Of a stretch of DNA of 64,000 nt, positions 10,925-22,778 are shown one piece after another. The DNA lies in assembly GCA_940337035.1 (NCBI GenBank), contig CALNHX010001045.1, forward strand, positions 62,001 through 126,000, given 5' to 3'. The position numbers and the translations under genes are program-made. This DNA is from Agriotes lineatus. Lineage: Eukaryota > Arthropoda > Insecta > Coleoptera > Elateridae. Below the pieces are notes generated by a model. That model ran no database searches. It was not told where the DNA came from and worked only from the letters and a program-made list of their open reading frames with translations. Numbering within the stretch: position 1 is the stretch's first letter; each line of letters starts with the position of its first letter.

Positions 10925-12690
10925 CAAAAATGTATCTGAATATGGTTACATGGAATGTTTGAGGACGTAAAAACAAACGATAAGAGATGTTAGCGGAAAT
11001 GATAAAAAGAAAAATGGACATAGTTATAGCATCAGAACCTAAGAAGAAAAGTAATAGCTGCGAAAACACAAGCAATTATATTCACTGCTTCTGTGAACTG
11101 GGTGAACTGAACAAAGATGTCAGAGCTAGAAGTGGTATCTCTACTATAATAAAAATATAAAAGAATGAATATAAAATAAAAGTCTATAAATAAACACATA
11201 GTCAAACGATACAAATAATAGGTCATGCTATCACAATTGTTGATGTATCTGCAACTCACATGTACTTCACATACTTCCAAAACTTTTTAGTAGAGAAAAT
11301 AAGAATTTACAAAACAGCCACATATTATAAAACAAAAAATATATATCTAACTCTAGATACTATATAAATCCAGCAAGCAAGTAACACTAAAAAGTAAAAA
11401 AAAATCACAGGTTGGGGGGTATACCAGTATATCCAAAGATAATTAAGCATATTACCCCTAAACTGACAGAGATGCTAAGAATCCTCTATAAAAGATGCTT
11501 AAATGAGAAAAGTATCTTTTACGCATGGAAAATCTCATATACAACCCTATTTACATTTTCCGAAGTGAACAAAAATATTACAGAGGTATAGGTGTACGGC
11601 TGGAAGACTGCATCCAAAAATTTTAATAAATTTAATACAAAAAAGATTGAAACCAAAGAAACTGATTTTTCAGATCAACGATTGACAATATTTTTGCACT
11701 CAAATTGGCAATAGAAAACAATTACCGCTAGACATAAAAACATATAACAGTAATCGATCTAGATAAGGTTTACGACAGTGTCCCTACCAAGAAATTTTGG
11801 AAAGAATTTAAAAATATTGATATAAATACCACCTTAATGGAAGCCACTATAGACTTATATAGAGACAACAATAGAAAGATCAAAATATGTAACAAAACAA
11901 CAGATGCAATCCAAACTACAAAAGGACTCGGACAAGACTGCTACCTTTCACTACTTGGTTCAACCCATATCTAGACAGAAGCCTACAGAAATGGCAGTAT
12001 AAATGTAAGAATATGGGATTCACGGTAGAGAACGGTATCCTTTCCTCTTTTTGTTTCGCTGACGATCAGGTTGTAATCAGGTAATTGCTGAAAACCAGGA
12101 CGCTTTGAGTTACATGGTCAGACAATTGTAAGAAGCATATGAACAAAGTGGACTACAATAAATAAAGATAAATCAGAAAGCATCGTGATAGGCAATAAAG
12201 AAGCAGATACCTGTGAAAAATTACTTCCACTTGAATGGAGTAAATAAGTATAAATGTCTAGAAGTAATTTTTGCTAGAATCATAATTAGTTGTGAAGAAA
12301 TAACTAGCAGAATAAACAAGCTGCCAACGATAAACTTAGGAAAGAAACCAATAAAAGTATTTATAAAAGAATGTGGGAATATAAGTTCAAGAAATAGAAA
12401 CAAACTGATATCAACTGAAATGGATTACCCACAAAGAAGCTGTAGGAAGTCAAGATGGGACAGAATTCGAAAGGTTACTATAAGCACAATGGTGAAAATG
12501 GAAGAAGATATAAACGACGAACTGCAGAAACGATTAGTGGTGTGGTTTAGACACACCAGAAAGATCGAAAATACAAGATGGCCAAATAAAGTAGTGACGT
12601 GGATACCACCAGATACCACTCATTAATTCAGAAGAAACAAAAACTTCAAAGATGGGCGCAATATAAAGGAACGCGTCCATGCCACATGAA
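10925..12690 (+). pseudogene. Decayed RTE-type LINE relic
   Basis: Heavily mutated endonuclease and reverse transcriptase on the plus strand. The start shows an endonuclease-like MVTWNV at 10940 and MDIVIASEPKKK near 11020, with stops between. Reverse transcriptase motif A appears as VIDLDKVYDSVP near 11755 and the catalytic motif as FADD at 12055-12066. The C-terminal region has an open stretch at 12213-12626 with RSCRKSRWDRIR and RWPNKVVTW, the style of the C-terminus in insect endonuclease-reverse transcriptase elements. Many stops and frameshifts rule out function. Family assignment is by motif wording only. Confidence 0.8.
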
Positions 12691-12869
12691 CCAACACAGA
12701 AAAGTGAGAAACAATAGATTTAGGCCCATACATTTTGAAGGAAGAAGTATTATTGATTGCAGCATATATCAGCCCCCTCTATTGAGTACTGTAAATAGAC
12801 ATAAATGTTATTCATCAAATAACCATTGACAACTATTTCACTACTTATAAAAATATTTGGGGGCCAGGA

Positions 12870-13085
12870 TTATAGAAAAAATGTGATCAAATCAAACAAA
12901 TTCGAGGTCCTGTTGAAACTATACGTAGCATTTCCAATAAAATGAGAAAGTTGCTATGTAGCCACGAAATCAATCTAGACCTAAGTGCCAAATGTTGCAT
13001 TGCTATGTGTTTTCAACATTACTCTATGGCGTAGAATCGTGGACACTGTTGAAAACATCGTGGGTAAATATCGGGAAAACTGTTC
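12870..13085 (+). pseudogene. Second LINE C-terminal fragment
   Basis: A separate piece of LINE reverse transcriptase C-terminus. It shows KMRKLLCSHEINLDL near 12940 and, after a frameshift, LLYGVESWTL near 13020, the tyrosine-glycine-E-W segment typical of these proteins. It belongs to a region that should precede the C-terminal domain seen at 12420-12600, so it is either a different element or a rearranged one. Confidence 0.65.
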
Positions 13086-13202
13086 AAAAAAGCAGCAAAC
13101 AAAATCAAAAAAAGAATTTTATTTGAAGTATTTTAGTTTATAACTTTAGTGATTATACACTACCTTTTCAGTTTATTACCTTGAAATAGAAACTATGAAA
13201 AT

Positions 13203-13290
13203 ACAGTAAACCTCGCTTATAATGTACTTGAGAAGGCAGTCAATATTAGTCCATTATATCCAAGTGTCCATCTTATACGAATTTGATTTT
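13203..13290 (+). repeat. Possible pogo-like transposon end
   Basis: TACAGTAAACCTCGCTTATA followed by a TTATATCCAAG stretch resembles the terminal repeats of pogo/Tigger-type elements. I did not find a matching inverted end, so this is probably a solitary remnant. Confidence 0.3.
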
Positions 13291-14006
13291 TTAAGTTGAA
13301 AAAATAAAATCTAAGTAGTTAAATATATTGTATTGAAAGTTCGCACAAAACAAAAAAATATCAGTAATTTTTTTTAAATAGCGTTTTTTCTTAAAACGAT
13401 GTAATTTACAACAATTTATATTTTGTTTAATTGATGAATTTACTCACCTTTATCATCCCTTTGCCAAAAGTATTTTTGTTAGGTCTGAAAATATTTTAAA
13501 GCATCTAAAAAAGATGGTATAAAGAGAACACAGACATACACACAAATAAACATTATTTCTCTATCTCGAACCTTTTCTGAAGCAGAAGACACGAAATAGG
13601 ATATTACCGCAAAAATATCGAGTTCGAAAATTGGATGATTACTGTATCTTACTTTATTTTCTAAAAGAAGGTAAAAGGCAGGTGTAATTATACAGGATAT
13701 CTCGCTTTTGATGCTCACCATTGGGATTTCGGAAACAGTAAGAGACATGTCACAGAAAAATTCCAACAAATATTGTTAATCTGGATTAACTTCAATTTTA
13801 ACCTTTAACAAAATTTTTACAAAAATTGTTTTTACTTATTTTTAGCATCAATTAAAAGCTATATAAAACATTCCACTCCTTTGTTATGTATACATTTTAT
13901 AATAATTTTTAATCTGGCGAATACTTATACATGTCATCACACGTTAATTAAAAATTTATTTGAATTGCTATAAAATCAGAATGTTCAAATAATTTTAAGA
14001 AAAAGT

Positions 14007-14100
14007 TAAAGTGCATCATTAAATCCCGCGAGTGAATATTATTTCCTGAGGGCCCATAGGGCCCGAGGGAAGTAATCACTCAAGGGATTTAGGCACTTTA
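14007..14100. repeat. Hairpin repeat next to the mariner element
   Basis: Imperfect inverted repeat. TAAAGTGC, AAATCCCGCGAGTGA and CCTGAGGGCCC on the left mirror GGGCCCGAGGGAAGT, TCACTCAAGGGATTT and GCACTTTA on the right. Related GGGACTAAAGT hairpin motifs recur on the other side of the mariner element at 15970-16095. Confidence 0.6.
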
Positions 14101-14352
14101 GTCCCGTGTGATATACGCTATTTTTTGCACTTTTGGGAAAATTATAATCAAGCATTTGAAAAATTTGGAATCTGTCAATTTGGAAACTGACAATTACAAT
14201 TTTACAATTTTACACCAGGCCCTGGATAGCCCGAATCAGTTGGCAGTACTGAAAAGTATTGTCAATCTGTCAAATTCGAGATTTGCAGGTTAAGTTTTGC
14301 GTTAGTGTGTGTCAAATGACAAACAAAACCTAACCTACTAACCTCGTGTGTA

Positions 14353-14895
14353 CAGGGTGGGCCAAAGTAGACGCTTTCTTATGGAAACTCATGTTCCTGT
14401 CAGAGATAGAAAAAATTTGACCAACGTCTCCCGAGCTCAAATTTTATGAAAAAGTTACTGGTGCAAACAGAATTTTGCTATCGTAAACCGTTAGGCCGCT
14501 AGGGGGCGTTTTTCAAAATTCGTCGATTTCTTTAAACCCTTCTAGCTTTTTTGTTTTTAGTAATAATTGATTTCTGTAAAAACTTTCTCATAGCAGTTTT
14601 TGGTGTAGAATAGGCTGGTGAATTTTTTTTTAATACAGGGTGATTCGTAAATTTGCTGCAACAAAAATTTTCTTATTTCTTATGGAACACCCGGTATATT
14701 TATACATTTTTTTATAGTCCTTAAAATTCTCTTTTCAAAAATATAGAATACTATATGTCTAAAGTTAGCATTTTACGGTATATTTGGCTTTAATTTAAAT
14801 AAACTAAAAATATCAAGTAGCCATTGTGTCATAGCGCCGCATGACCATTGTTTTAAACCAACATTAGCATTATTTATGAGTAAAACAAAGTTGGC
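14353..14895 (+). repeat. Left long terminal inverted arm
   Basis: Inverted copy of 15405-15947. Contains an internal mariner-end-like segment at about 14635-14698. The arm ends abruptly at AAAGTTGGC next to the transposase remnant. Confidence 0.88.
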
Positions 14896-14995
14896 GCTAA
14901 CTAAATAAGAAAAAACAAAAAGCATATAGGGTTACAAACATTTAGAACAAATAACAAAATTAATAAAACATATTACCACCCAACGATATGTACTT

Positions 14996-15345
14996 TTATA
15001 ACATATGTTCAAACTGGGCACCGTTCTGATTAATACACAAGCGGCACCGTTGTTTGACAGCATTTGCAGCATTTCTTAGCTCAATGTTAGAAATTGTAGC
15101 AAATGCATTTTGCACTGCTTCCTCTTGCAATTCTCTTGATGTAATCGGTTGTCTATATGTCAAATCTTTAATTTTTCCCCAAAAATAGCAGTCTAGGGGT
15201 GTCATATGGGGGACTTCACTGGCCAAGCGATTGGTCCTTGGTTCCCTATCCACTCTTCACCAAACTGCACTTTTAAGTAATTAGTTGTAACTCTTCAATT
15301 ATGAGGCGGTGCACCATCTTGTTGGAAGGTGGAAATTTAAATAGA
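14996..15345 (-). pseudogene. C-terminal mariner transposase remnant
   Basis: The minus strand encodes FQQDGAPPHN (catalytic aspartate codon at 15316-15318), a stop, then FGEEWIGNQGPIAWP. After a one-base frameshift comes HMTPLDCYFWG, then an open stretch to a stop at 14996 ending with CINQNGAQFEHML. The spacing between the second and third acidic residues is about 41 residues, and the WIG..GPI.WP wording fits the DD41D (rosa-like) mariner group as I remember it. The first catalytic aspartate and the DNA-binding domain are missing. Confidence 0.75.
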
Positions 15346-15404
15346 CACGGACAAAAAACCAGATTATGTTCAAATTCAAAAGCTATTTGACTAATTTGAC
15401 AACG

Positions 15405-15947
15405 GCCAACTTTGTTTTCCTCATAAATATTGCTACTGTTGGTTTAAAACAATGGTCATGCGGAGCTATGACACAATGGCTACTTGATATTTTTAGTTTA
15501 TTTAACTTAAAGCCAAATACACCGTAACATGCTGAATTTGGACATATAGTATTATATATTTTTGAATAGAGAATTTTAAGGACTACAAAAAAATTTATAA
15601 ATATACCGGGTGTTCCATAAGAAATAAGAAAATTTTTGTTGCAGCAAATTTACAAATCACCCTGTATTAAAACAAAATGCACCAGCCTATTCTACACCAA
15701 AAACTGCTATGAGAAAGTTTTTACAGAAATCAATTATTACTAAAAACAAAAAAGCTAGAAGGGTTTAAAGAAATCGATGAATTTTGAAAAACGCCCCCTA
15801 GCGGCCTAACGGTTTACGATAGCAAAATTCTGTTTGCACCAGTAACTTTTTCATAAAATTTGAGCTCGGGAGATGTTGGTCAAAATTTTTCTATCTTTGA
15901 CAGGAACATGAGTTTCCATAAGAAAGCGTCTACTTTGGCCCACCCTG
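15405..15947 (-). repeat. Right long terminal inverted arm
   Basis: Inverted copy of 14353-14895 and equal in length. Carries the matching nested segment at about 15603-15667. The transposase remnant is cut off close to its inner edge. Confidence 0.88.
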
Positions 15948-15969
15948 TACATACATTTACCATAGTTAC

Positions 15970-16095
15970 GGGAACATTTTTACTTTGGCCCCTAGGGGCT
16001 AAAGTAATTACTTCTGTCTCTAGGGATTAAATGAGCTACTTTAGTCCCTGAAATAAGTGACTAAAGTATCAACTTTAGTCCTGCAAGTGCAAAAA
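15970..16095. repeat. Hairpin-forming repeat with ACTTTAGTCC motifs
   Basis: Several inverted and direct copies of a GGGACTAAAGT/ACTTTAGTCCC motif and CCCCTAGGGG within about 120 bp. Similar in style to the hairpin at 14007-14100 on the far side of the mariner element. Non-coding. Confidence 0.5.
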
Positions 16096-16119
16096 TTAAT
16101 GTATTTAGCATAACGTCTC

Positions 16120-18770
16120 CAAACAAAACATCAACTCCGCTACCACTAACTTGCATAGGAGAAAAAGGATGTTATTTATTTGGTAACTCGTCGCCCACCG
16201 TTACGAAATTGTAATTTTCGAACTTAATTTCTTATGTTCATCAAGGATATATTCACTACACAACGTTATATCAACTTAATCGATTCCTATCTTTGACTGT
16301 TTCTGAAATAATAAAGTAAAATCACGTATTTACTACTCTTCCGATAAAGAAAACGCTCTAAAAATGGACTCATACTTCATCTATTATAAACCGCAAGAGA
16401 GATCTAAATAAATGTGATCGTTTGAAATTATATTTTTGAGAAACCAGTACAAGTAAACCTTTTTTTAAATAATTTTTGCAACATTAAGATAAACATTTAA
16501 GTCCCTGTGTTCGCATGTAGTATGACATTTTTAACTATAACTTTTCCTAACACCACCATATAACATTATATTTGATCACCTGATAATGCAAAGGTTTTAC
16601 AACGGTGAAGTCAAAAATTCGCTAGTATGACGACATGCCGTCACGATTTCAATTTGCCAACAAAAAATAACTCTGACATCGCAGTAGCGCTGCTGTACAT
16701 GCAACAAAAATTCCACCTGCAAAAATTCGTATGAAAATGCTGGCATTTCGAGTCTAGCCATGAGGTTGCAGTTCGCCAGCATAAGTCTTTTATGATCCAC
16801 ACATTTATTACATGGACGGTACCATTCTCTTACGTCGTACGTGGAAATAGTTAACATTCTGGTCTGGATTATGTTGTTTAGACAGAATAACTGTAGCGCT
16901 AGATTAAGATACTTGAAGATACGTTCCACTTGATCATATCCGTTCTCCCCAGCTCCAGAGTGCATGCAAACGATCTGCTCTCTACTTTAATGGCTTCTGT
17001 TTCCTACACAAAGCAGAAGCGCCTTGCAGCTTGCCTTGCATGTATTGGGCGTGGAGGATATGAACATGCCACAATAACTGAAAGTTTTATTAGATTTGAA
17101 GTTATGCAGACGAGAACAACAATAAAAGTTATGTGAATGGACTATACTCTAGATAGCTGGCTGCTATTTCTTTACCGATGGTCCTGTTAAATTTTAAAAG
17201 GCTGGCGCTTTTAAATTATACCAAAATTTGAGGAAACACTTTACGTGGTATGCATTTGTATAAATTTACGATTTTGCATTAATTGATTGGCCACTAATAA
17301 ATATTCATGCTTTGTACTGTGGGACAAGTTAATAATTATAAATATCTTTGTTCACTCATATATGTTCTGGGCTAGTTCTAATGTGCTTGGTTTTAAATTA
17401 ACTTATAAACAAGTCGTTGATTGATTTTACCTTGATAAAAACTAATTAAATTTGTGCTTCTGTCATCAGTTTATAATTTGTATTTCATTGGCTTAATTAC
17501 TGAACCGACGAAACCTTATCATTTAAAACTACATTTATGTAAGTTTTTATAATAATTCCATGTAAAAACGCAACCTGTTTAAAATCGCTTACAACGTAAC
17601 CATAAAAAAGCCAATCCAAAATAGCTTAAAAGAGTGCTAAAATATTTTAAAAAAGAGATACATTAAGCTTCCTCATTTAAATAATGTCAATTTATACTAA
17701 ACTTGTGCTGACTACAACAGAAACGCAAATAAGTGACTTTACTATATTCCCTTGCTGTAAAACTACTTAGAACCATACATTTCTTAAGATTCTGTTCAAC
17801 TTATTTCAATAAATAAGCGTGGGTATAAGGTATATCTAGTTCTTGTAAACTGTCTTACAGTCATTTAAGCGTAAGTCACATACTTATACATTAGCGATAT
17901 ACCTTTTATCCTTCCGCATTCTACTTGAAGCTGCAGTTTGTTCATTCTAATACTGAAAAATTTAGCCTTAAAACAGTATGTTCGGATTTGTTAAGCAACC
18001 AATAAATTTTAAATCTAAGAAAATTTACAGCAAACATTGAATCTACTACTTTAATCCACAAATAACATAATTTCTACTTGAAGTAATTATTTCATGCCCA
18101 ACATGCTAACGCGTATGGAATGTTTCTTATACACATTTTTGATAAATAATTAATCTGTAAATATTATTAGCTCGTTGTATAACAACTGCATAATAAATTA
18201 TTTTCACGATCACATAACAAAGAGATAAAACAGTTTTCATATAATTACCTTACCGCAGTTTGATAGGTAAATACAGAACTACCCCTGTGTTCTGACGCAC
18301 TATTAGCTAATGTGAAATGGCTACTGGTTTGTTTACTGTAGAACCTCATAATCCTCTGTGCTATTGTTCTGTAAAACGGGAAAGTAATATAAAAGGTTAG
18401 TACCAATTAACTTACTGCAATCAATACTTTTTTATTTAAGTAAAATTGCTACAAATATATTGCAACGTTTTGCTTGTAATACAGCATACATGGTGTATGA
18501 TACATTTAATTTAAATATTTATACCCAGATATCTAATGGATATCATGTGGTATAACAGTTGTATGTTTAACTGGTGGGGTATCAAGGGCAACTACAAGAT
18601 TGTTTGTTTTTTGAGTAACATAATAACTTGAATTCAGGATCTACGAGAAATAGTCATGTTAAGGGTTAAATTCCCATTAATTGTAAGAAAATAATAATTG
18701 ATGATCTGATATGTAGTAGAAATAAAGCATTCTCTACGATCAAATTTGGTAAGTCACAAATATTATTCAA
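16120..18770. other. No recognisable feature
   Basis: Open stretches exist near 16597-17136 on both strands and are slightly GC-richer, but neither strand shows a known motif or convincing splice sites. The remainder is AT-rich. Confidence 0.45.
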
Positions 18771-18773
18771 GTA

Positions 18774-19009
18774 CACTTGCTTTCAAAACTTTCGCTTACA
18801 CATTCAAAATCAAGTAACAACGATTTTGCAAAATTTTTGCTGTGTGAAGGGGTAATTTTGAGATTAGGTTAAAAATGACATTGACAGCACGTGCTCTGTC
18901 AGTCGAGGCATGTTGACTTTTCAAAAATGTAAATGTCAGAGTTGATTAATTACAACCCTGATTTAATACAGCGAAAAAAAGGTGTACGCGAAAGTTTTGA
19001 AAGCAAATG
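18774..19009. mobile_element. 236-bp mariner-type MITE
   Basis: Flanked by TA at 18772-18773 and 19010-19011. Terminal inverted repeats of about 27 bp begin CACTTGCTTTCAAAACTTTC and are nearly perfect at the other end. There is no coding capacity. TA duplication and size fit a Tc1/mariner-derived MITE. Confidence 0.8.
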
Positions 19010-19912
19010 TACATAATTCAAGATTATTTGAATTTATTTAACGTAGTACATTCTATTCTAAATATTAGAATACTACGAAGCCAGTAAAACCAGTGAAAGT
19101 GAGTGTTGTGGTATGCTGTAGAACTGTCTATTCAAGTAATAGAGTTTTCAAAGAGCTACAACCACAGCTTTTTATTTGGTTGGGAACTGCCGGGGTGGGG
19201 GGGGGGGATTTGCTGACTATAATCTGTCCAGTTAGGAGCTAAGGTAGAACATTCAGGTACAAGAAATAAACATTCAGAAGGTTAGTGACAATTTCTTACA
19301 AAATAATAAGAAAAGTTTGGTGCGACACATCTTTCAACTATTGTAATTATATTTAGAAGTTAATTTTAGAAGGATTATTTTTCTAAATTCAATAGTGATT
19401 TTAGTACTTCAGAACCAGCTCAGTCAGTAATTTGTTTAAGCATGATTATCTTTCTTTCTAGTAGAGGCGTATATTATTTATCGTTCTAGATTCACTATTA
19501 TATTTTGTATTCAAATGTAAATCAAGTATAAAGATTTATTTTAAACTAAATTTCATGTGGACAGTTCAATACATATTACACTTCAATAGTTTTTGATGAA
19601 TATTGTCTTTCACATATTTTAGGTAGTTGTTATTACGTAATAAATAGTTCACATTATTATACCATTTCCTAAGTTTAGTTACTATAATTCAGTAGATTCC
19701 TACCAACATCACTAAACAATCTTCTACCTATCCTTAGTAATGCTTTCAAACAACCGACATACCAAGAAGTCGACCTTACACCCCTGTAGATGTTTCAGAC
19801 ATCCCTCTATCTACCTCCAACTTAATACACCTCCAATCTGACTACTCGTAGAGGGTAGCACAGTAATTTTATGCAATTTAATAAAACAAAGTTTGGTAGC
19901 CAAAAATTATTT

Positions 19913-20880
19913 TTACTGTTGTTTGTCAAAATAGTGGTCTTTAAACTCTATACATATACGCATTCGATAAAACCAATTTTCAAAACATAAATTCCACTCT
20001 TCTTGAGTCACTTCAAAAACGAGGTTTTCGAAGGTTTCCACAGCATCTTCGGGAGTTTCGAATTACACACCACGCATTTTATCCTGAGAGAATAGAAAGT
20101 AATCAGAAGGTGTTATGTCGGGGCTATATGGTGGATGACTTAGCAATTTTTACCCGGAAGCCTCTAAACATGTTGTTGTTTGATGTGCGGTATGACGTGT
20201 TATGGTGCAGAACGATCTCACTTCTTAGGCGCCGTAAACAAGCTTTTTGAATAACTTCTAACAGGTATACTGTTGTGTACCATTCTGCCCTACGTTTACT
20301 TTCAAACACAACAGTTGTGATAGGCCCTGATTTTTAAAAGAAACAAGCAATCGCTTTCTTCAAGATCACTTCACTTTAACTGGATTAGGATCTGTTGGAA
20401 ACACAATTGTGCTTTAGACCTACCATCATCATAATTCTTAGGAGTTTTCTTACACCATTCGACACACTGTTTTTGTACTTCTGTTAAACTGTGTGGTATC
20501 CACCGACAATATACTTTTCTTACACACAAATTATTATGTAAAATCTTGTTATTGCAGTCATGCCAATGCCCAAGGTGCTCATAATAATTTTATATGTGAC
20601 TCGATTGTCCCCCTGAATCATTATTCGCACGGCGATTATATTTGTTTCTTTAGCTGCTGAAATTAGTGTTCCTCCGCGAAAATCGTCGCTGAGTGAAACT
20701 CGTTCAAATTTAAATTCGTTAAACCAGCTATGAACAGTCTTTTGCAAAGGCGCTTGGTCACCATATGCAGCACGAAGTCGTCCAACGCTTTCTTTCGGAA
20801 ATAGGGAACTTTAAAAGTCATAGTAAATGATGGCTATAAATTTTTCTCTCGTTAAATAATTTTGCTGCACAACATTTATA
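19913..20880 (-). pseudogene. Dead mariner transposase
   Basis: On the minus strand the N-terminal helix-turn-helix region reads REKFIAIIYYDF, a stop, then LRAAYGDQAPLQKTVHSW, then FNEFKFERVSLSDDFRGG (around 20700-20870). This is followed by RWIPHSLTEVQKQCVEW and, near the 3' end, PSDYFLFSQDKMRG and WFYRMRICIEF before a stop at 19913-19915. The segment that should hold the first catalytic aspartate (the VTGDE region) is absent between KNYDDG and the following residues, so there is an internal deletion as well as stops and frameshifts. No convincing terminal repeats were found. Confidence 0.85.
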
Positions 20881-20902
20881 TAAAAATTAACTTTTTTCAT
20901 CT

Positions 20903-21020
20903 AGTATGGCTATGGAATACCTCCTACTTTATGAATGCAACTACGTTTGTACTTAAATGTCAAACTTGACATTTGATTTTATAGTGGCTTATAGTCAGGA
21001 ACTATTCTATGGCCATACTA
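20903..21020. repeat. Short inverted repeat
   Basis: TAGTATGGCTATGGAATA at the left is mirrored by TATTCTATGGCCATACTA at the right, one or two mismatches over 18 bp, enclosing about 82 bp. Probably a small MITE lying just beyond the 5' end of the dead mariner. Confidence 0.6.
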
Positions 21021-21567
21021 TGTGAACATAATTTTTCATCAAACTTGAAAACAACAAACATTTGTTTCATGGAAAGTTTGATTTCCATGGTGCACCTGAT
21101 CTATTAGGTTGCAGAAATTATGGGTGCTACACACGTATAGCAATAATTCTACACAACAGAAAACCAATTATGTTGATCTCGACACTGTAGATCTTCGCTG
21201 CTTGGCATTTATCACATCTGACATATATCAGTAAATAATATTTCTCTCCATTTTTAAATTATACTTTTATTAACAACAAAATATTTGTATTGCAATAAAT
21301 ACTCAACAACTGTGTTGATTGATATTTATAATCTCTTCTTAAGGAGAAATATTAAATAATAATAGATTTAGTTATTATATTTATATTTTTCTTATCACTT
21401 AGTTACCCAATTTAAAATATGCCTTATTATTTAAATTCTTACTATTACAATTAATAACAATTATTTTGTATATATTTAAGTACTTATACCTATACCTTTT
21501 ATTATTAGTCTTTATCCTTTTCACCGTCATTATGAAGATGAGCATAATATATAGTGATTTTCATGTA

Positions 21568-21932
21568 CAGTAGTGTTCAAATAAATCTGGGACAATGTTA
21601 TTTCACATGTAGGTTGAGTTAAGAATTGAAAAATATCTCCATAGATTTCCTGCTATCAGAAAAAGCTACAAATTTCATTTACCTGTCAAGTAGTGTTAGT
21701 TAGTATTTGTTGTGGGGAGACTGATGTCAAGCAAGTAGGCCTTCATAGGCCCTCTTCTCCAACCCCGTGGACAATGTCTAGGCGTGCACAGTACCAGGTA
21801 CCTTAGTACTACTTAGAATTTTGCCGATTTACCTGTCAAAGTGTAATGCAACTCATTTTGAAATATTCTTCAATTCTTAACTTAACCATTCATATGAAAA
21901 AACATTGTCCAAGATTTATTTGAACACGAGTG
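21568..21932. mobile_element. Tc1-type MITE interrupted by an insertion
   Basis: TA on both sides (21566-21567 and 21933-21934). The termini carry GTGTTCAAATAAATCT, matching the family at 39306-39774. The body is homologous to that family (CTGTCAA, TCTCCAT and TTCCTGCTATCAG modules) but split by 21690-21826, which is flanked by a 13-bp direct repeat. Without insert and duplicate the element would be about 215 bp. Confidence 0.85.
21690..21826. repeat. 137-bp unidentified insertion with 13-bp target duplication
   Basis: The sequence ATTTACCTGTCAA occurs at 21677-21689 and again at 21827-21839. The related uninterrupted MITEs at 39.3 kb have a single ATTTACTTGTCAA at this place. The insert therefore entered this MITE and duplicated 13 bases. 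It has no poly(A) tail or terminal inverted repeat. A segment reading GTTAGTTAGTATTTG with GGGGAGACTG downstream weakly recalls the 3' promoter part of 5S rRNA, which is only a suggestion. Confidence 0.65.
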
Positions 21933-22778
21933 TACATTAAAATGAAACTTAATTTTAATCTCATACTAATTCATTATTTATGTCTCAAGTTTTATATACA
22001 GGTAATTTTTGTTTTTTTGTATACTAGAAACTACGTAAGTTTTATACAAAAATGTGTTATCAACGCATTGTTGAAGTACAAATATAAACTTCACAGTCAG
22101 AAGATAGTATCATGATAAAAATGGTATAAACACAGGGCTCCTCAAAAATTCAGTTTATCGATTAACACAAATGCAATCTATTGGCATTACGGTTTACAAT
22201 ATAGCTTTTCCTCCCTTCAATTTCTGCTGATTTTTTATAACTAGTTACGGCATACCCTACTTGTGCGCCACGGCATCGTCTTGTTGAAACCACAGATTGC
22301 ACACATTCTGTGTTCCTTCAATTCTATCGAGCATTGTTGGAATGGCATTCGGTATTGAAGGCACCCCTGTAATGTTTTCCTTAAAAAAGAATTGTTTAGT
22401 TACTGAAAAACGACGGTATACCGCATTATAACCATAAAGAGGCTTTTCTCGTGCAACTTCATCTGACCTGAAGCAACAATTTTGCTTACTATATAAAAAC
22501 TACTAGTGGAAGTACGATTCGTCTGATATAAAATTATTTAAACTAATTTTATCTTTATTTAATATTGTTAAACGCAGCTTAGAATTTCACTATTTGTATT
22601 TTCGGTATACTAAGTACTCTTTTTTTAATTTGGGTAATGAACCCAATTCTAACGATCAGTTTGTCAATCATAAATCTAATATTAACAACCAACAATATTT
22701 CCATAGATAAACAATTGACATATAGCAATAGTTTTCTGGGGCACTTCTACAGCCCCACCTTTTATCATTATTTTTAGT

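Larger units (their letters stand above)
14353..15947. mobile_element. Mariner-family element with 543-bp inverted arms
   Basis: Bounded by TA on both sides (14351-14352 and 15948-15949), the target duplication of Tc1/mariner elements. The termini are CAGGGTGGGCCAAAGTAGAC and its inverse. The arms (14353-14895 and 15405-15947) align base for base with no net length difference and only scattered substitutions. The central 509 bp holds the C-terminal part of a transposase reading leftward. Both arms carry the same 65-bp nested piece that starts ACAGGGTGATTCGTAAAT, so the arms arose by inverted duplication after that insertion. Non-autonomous as read, since the N-terminal half of the transposase is gone. 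Confidence 0.9.

Noticed and set aside
16597..17136. Overlapping open frames on both strands (122 and 68 codons)
   Set aside because: Residue content is mixed, no family resemblance, and open frames on both strands of a slightly GC-richer patch are expected by chance.
21690..21826. 5S rRNA gene fragment
   Set aside because: Similarity covers only a short part of the 3' control region; not enough for an rRNA call.
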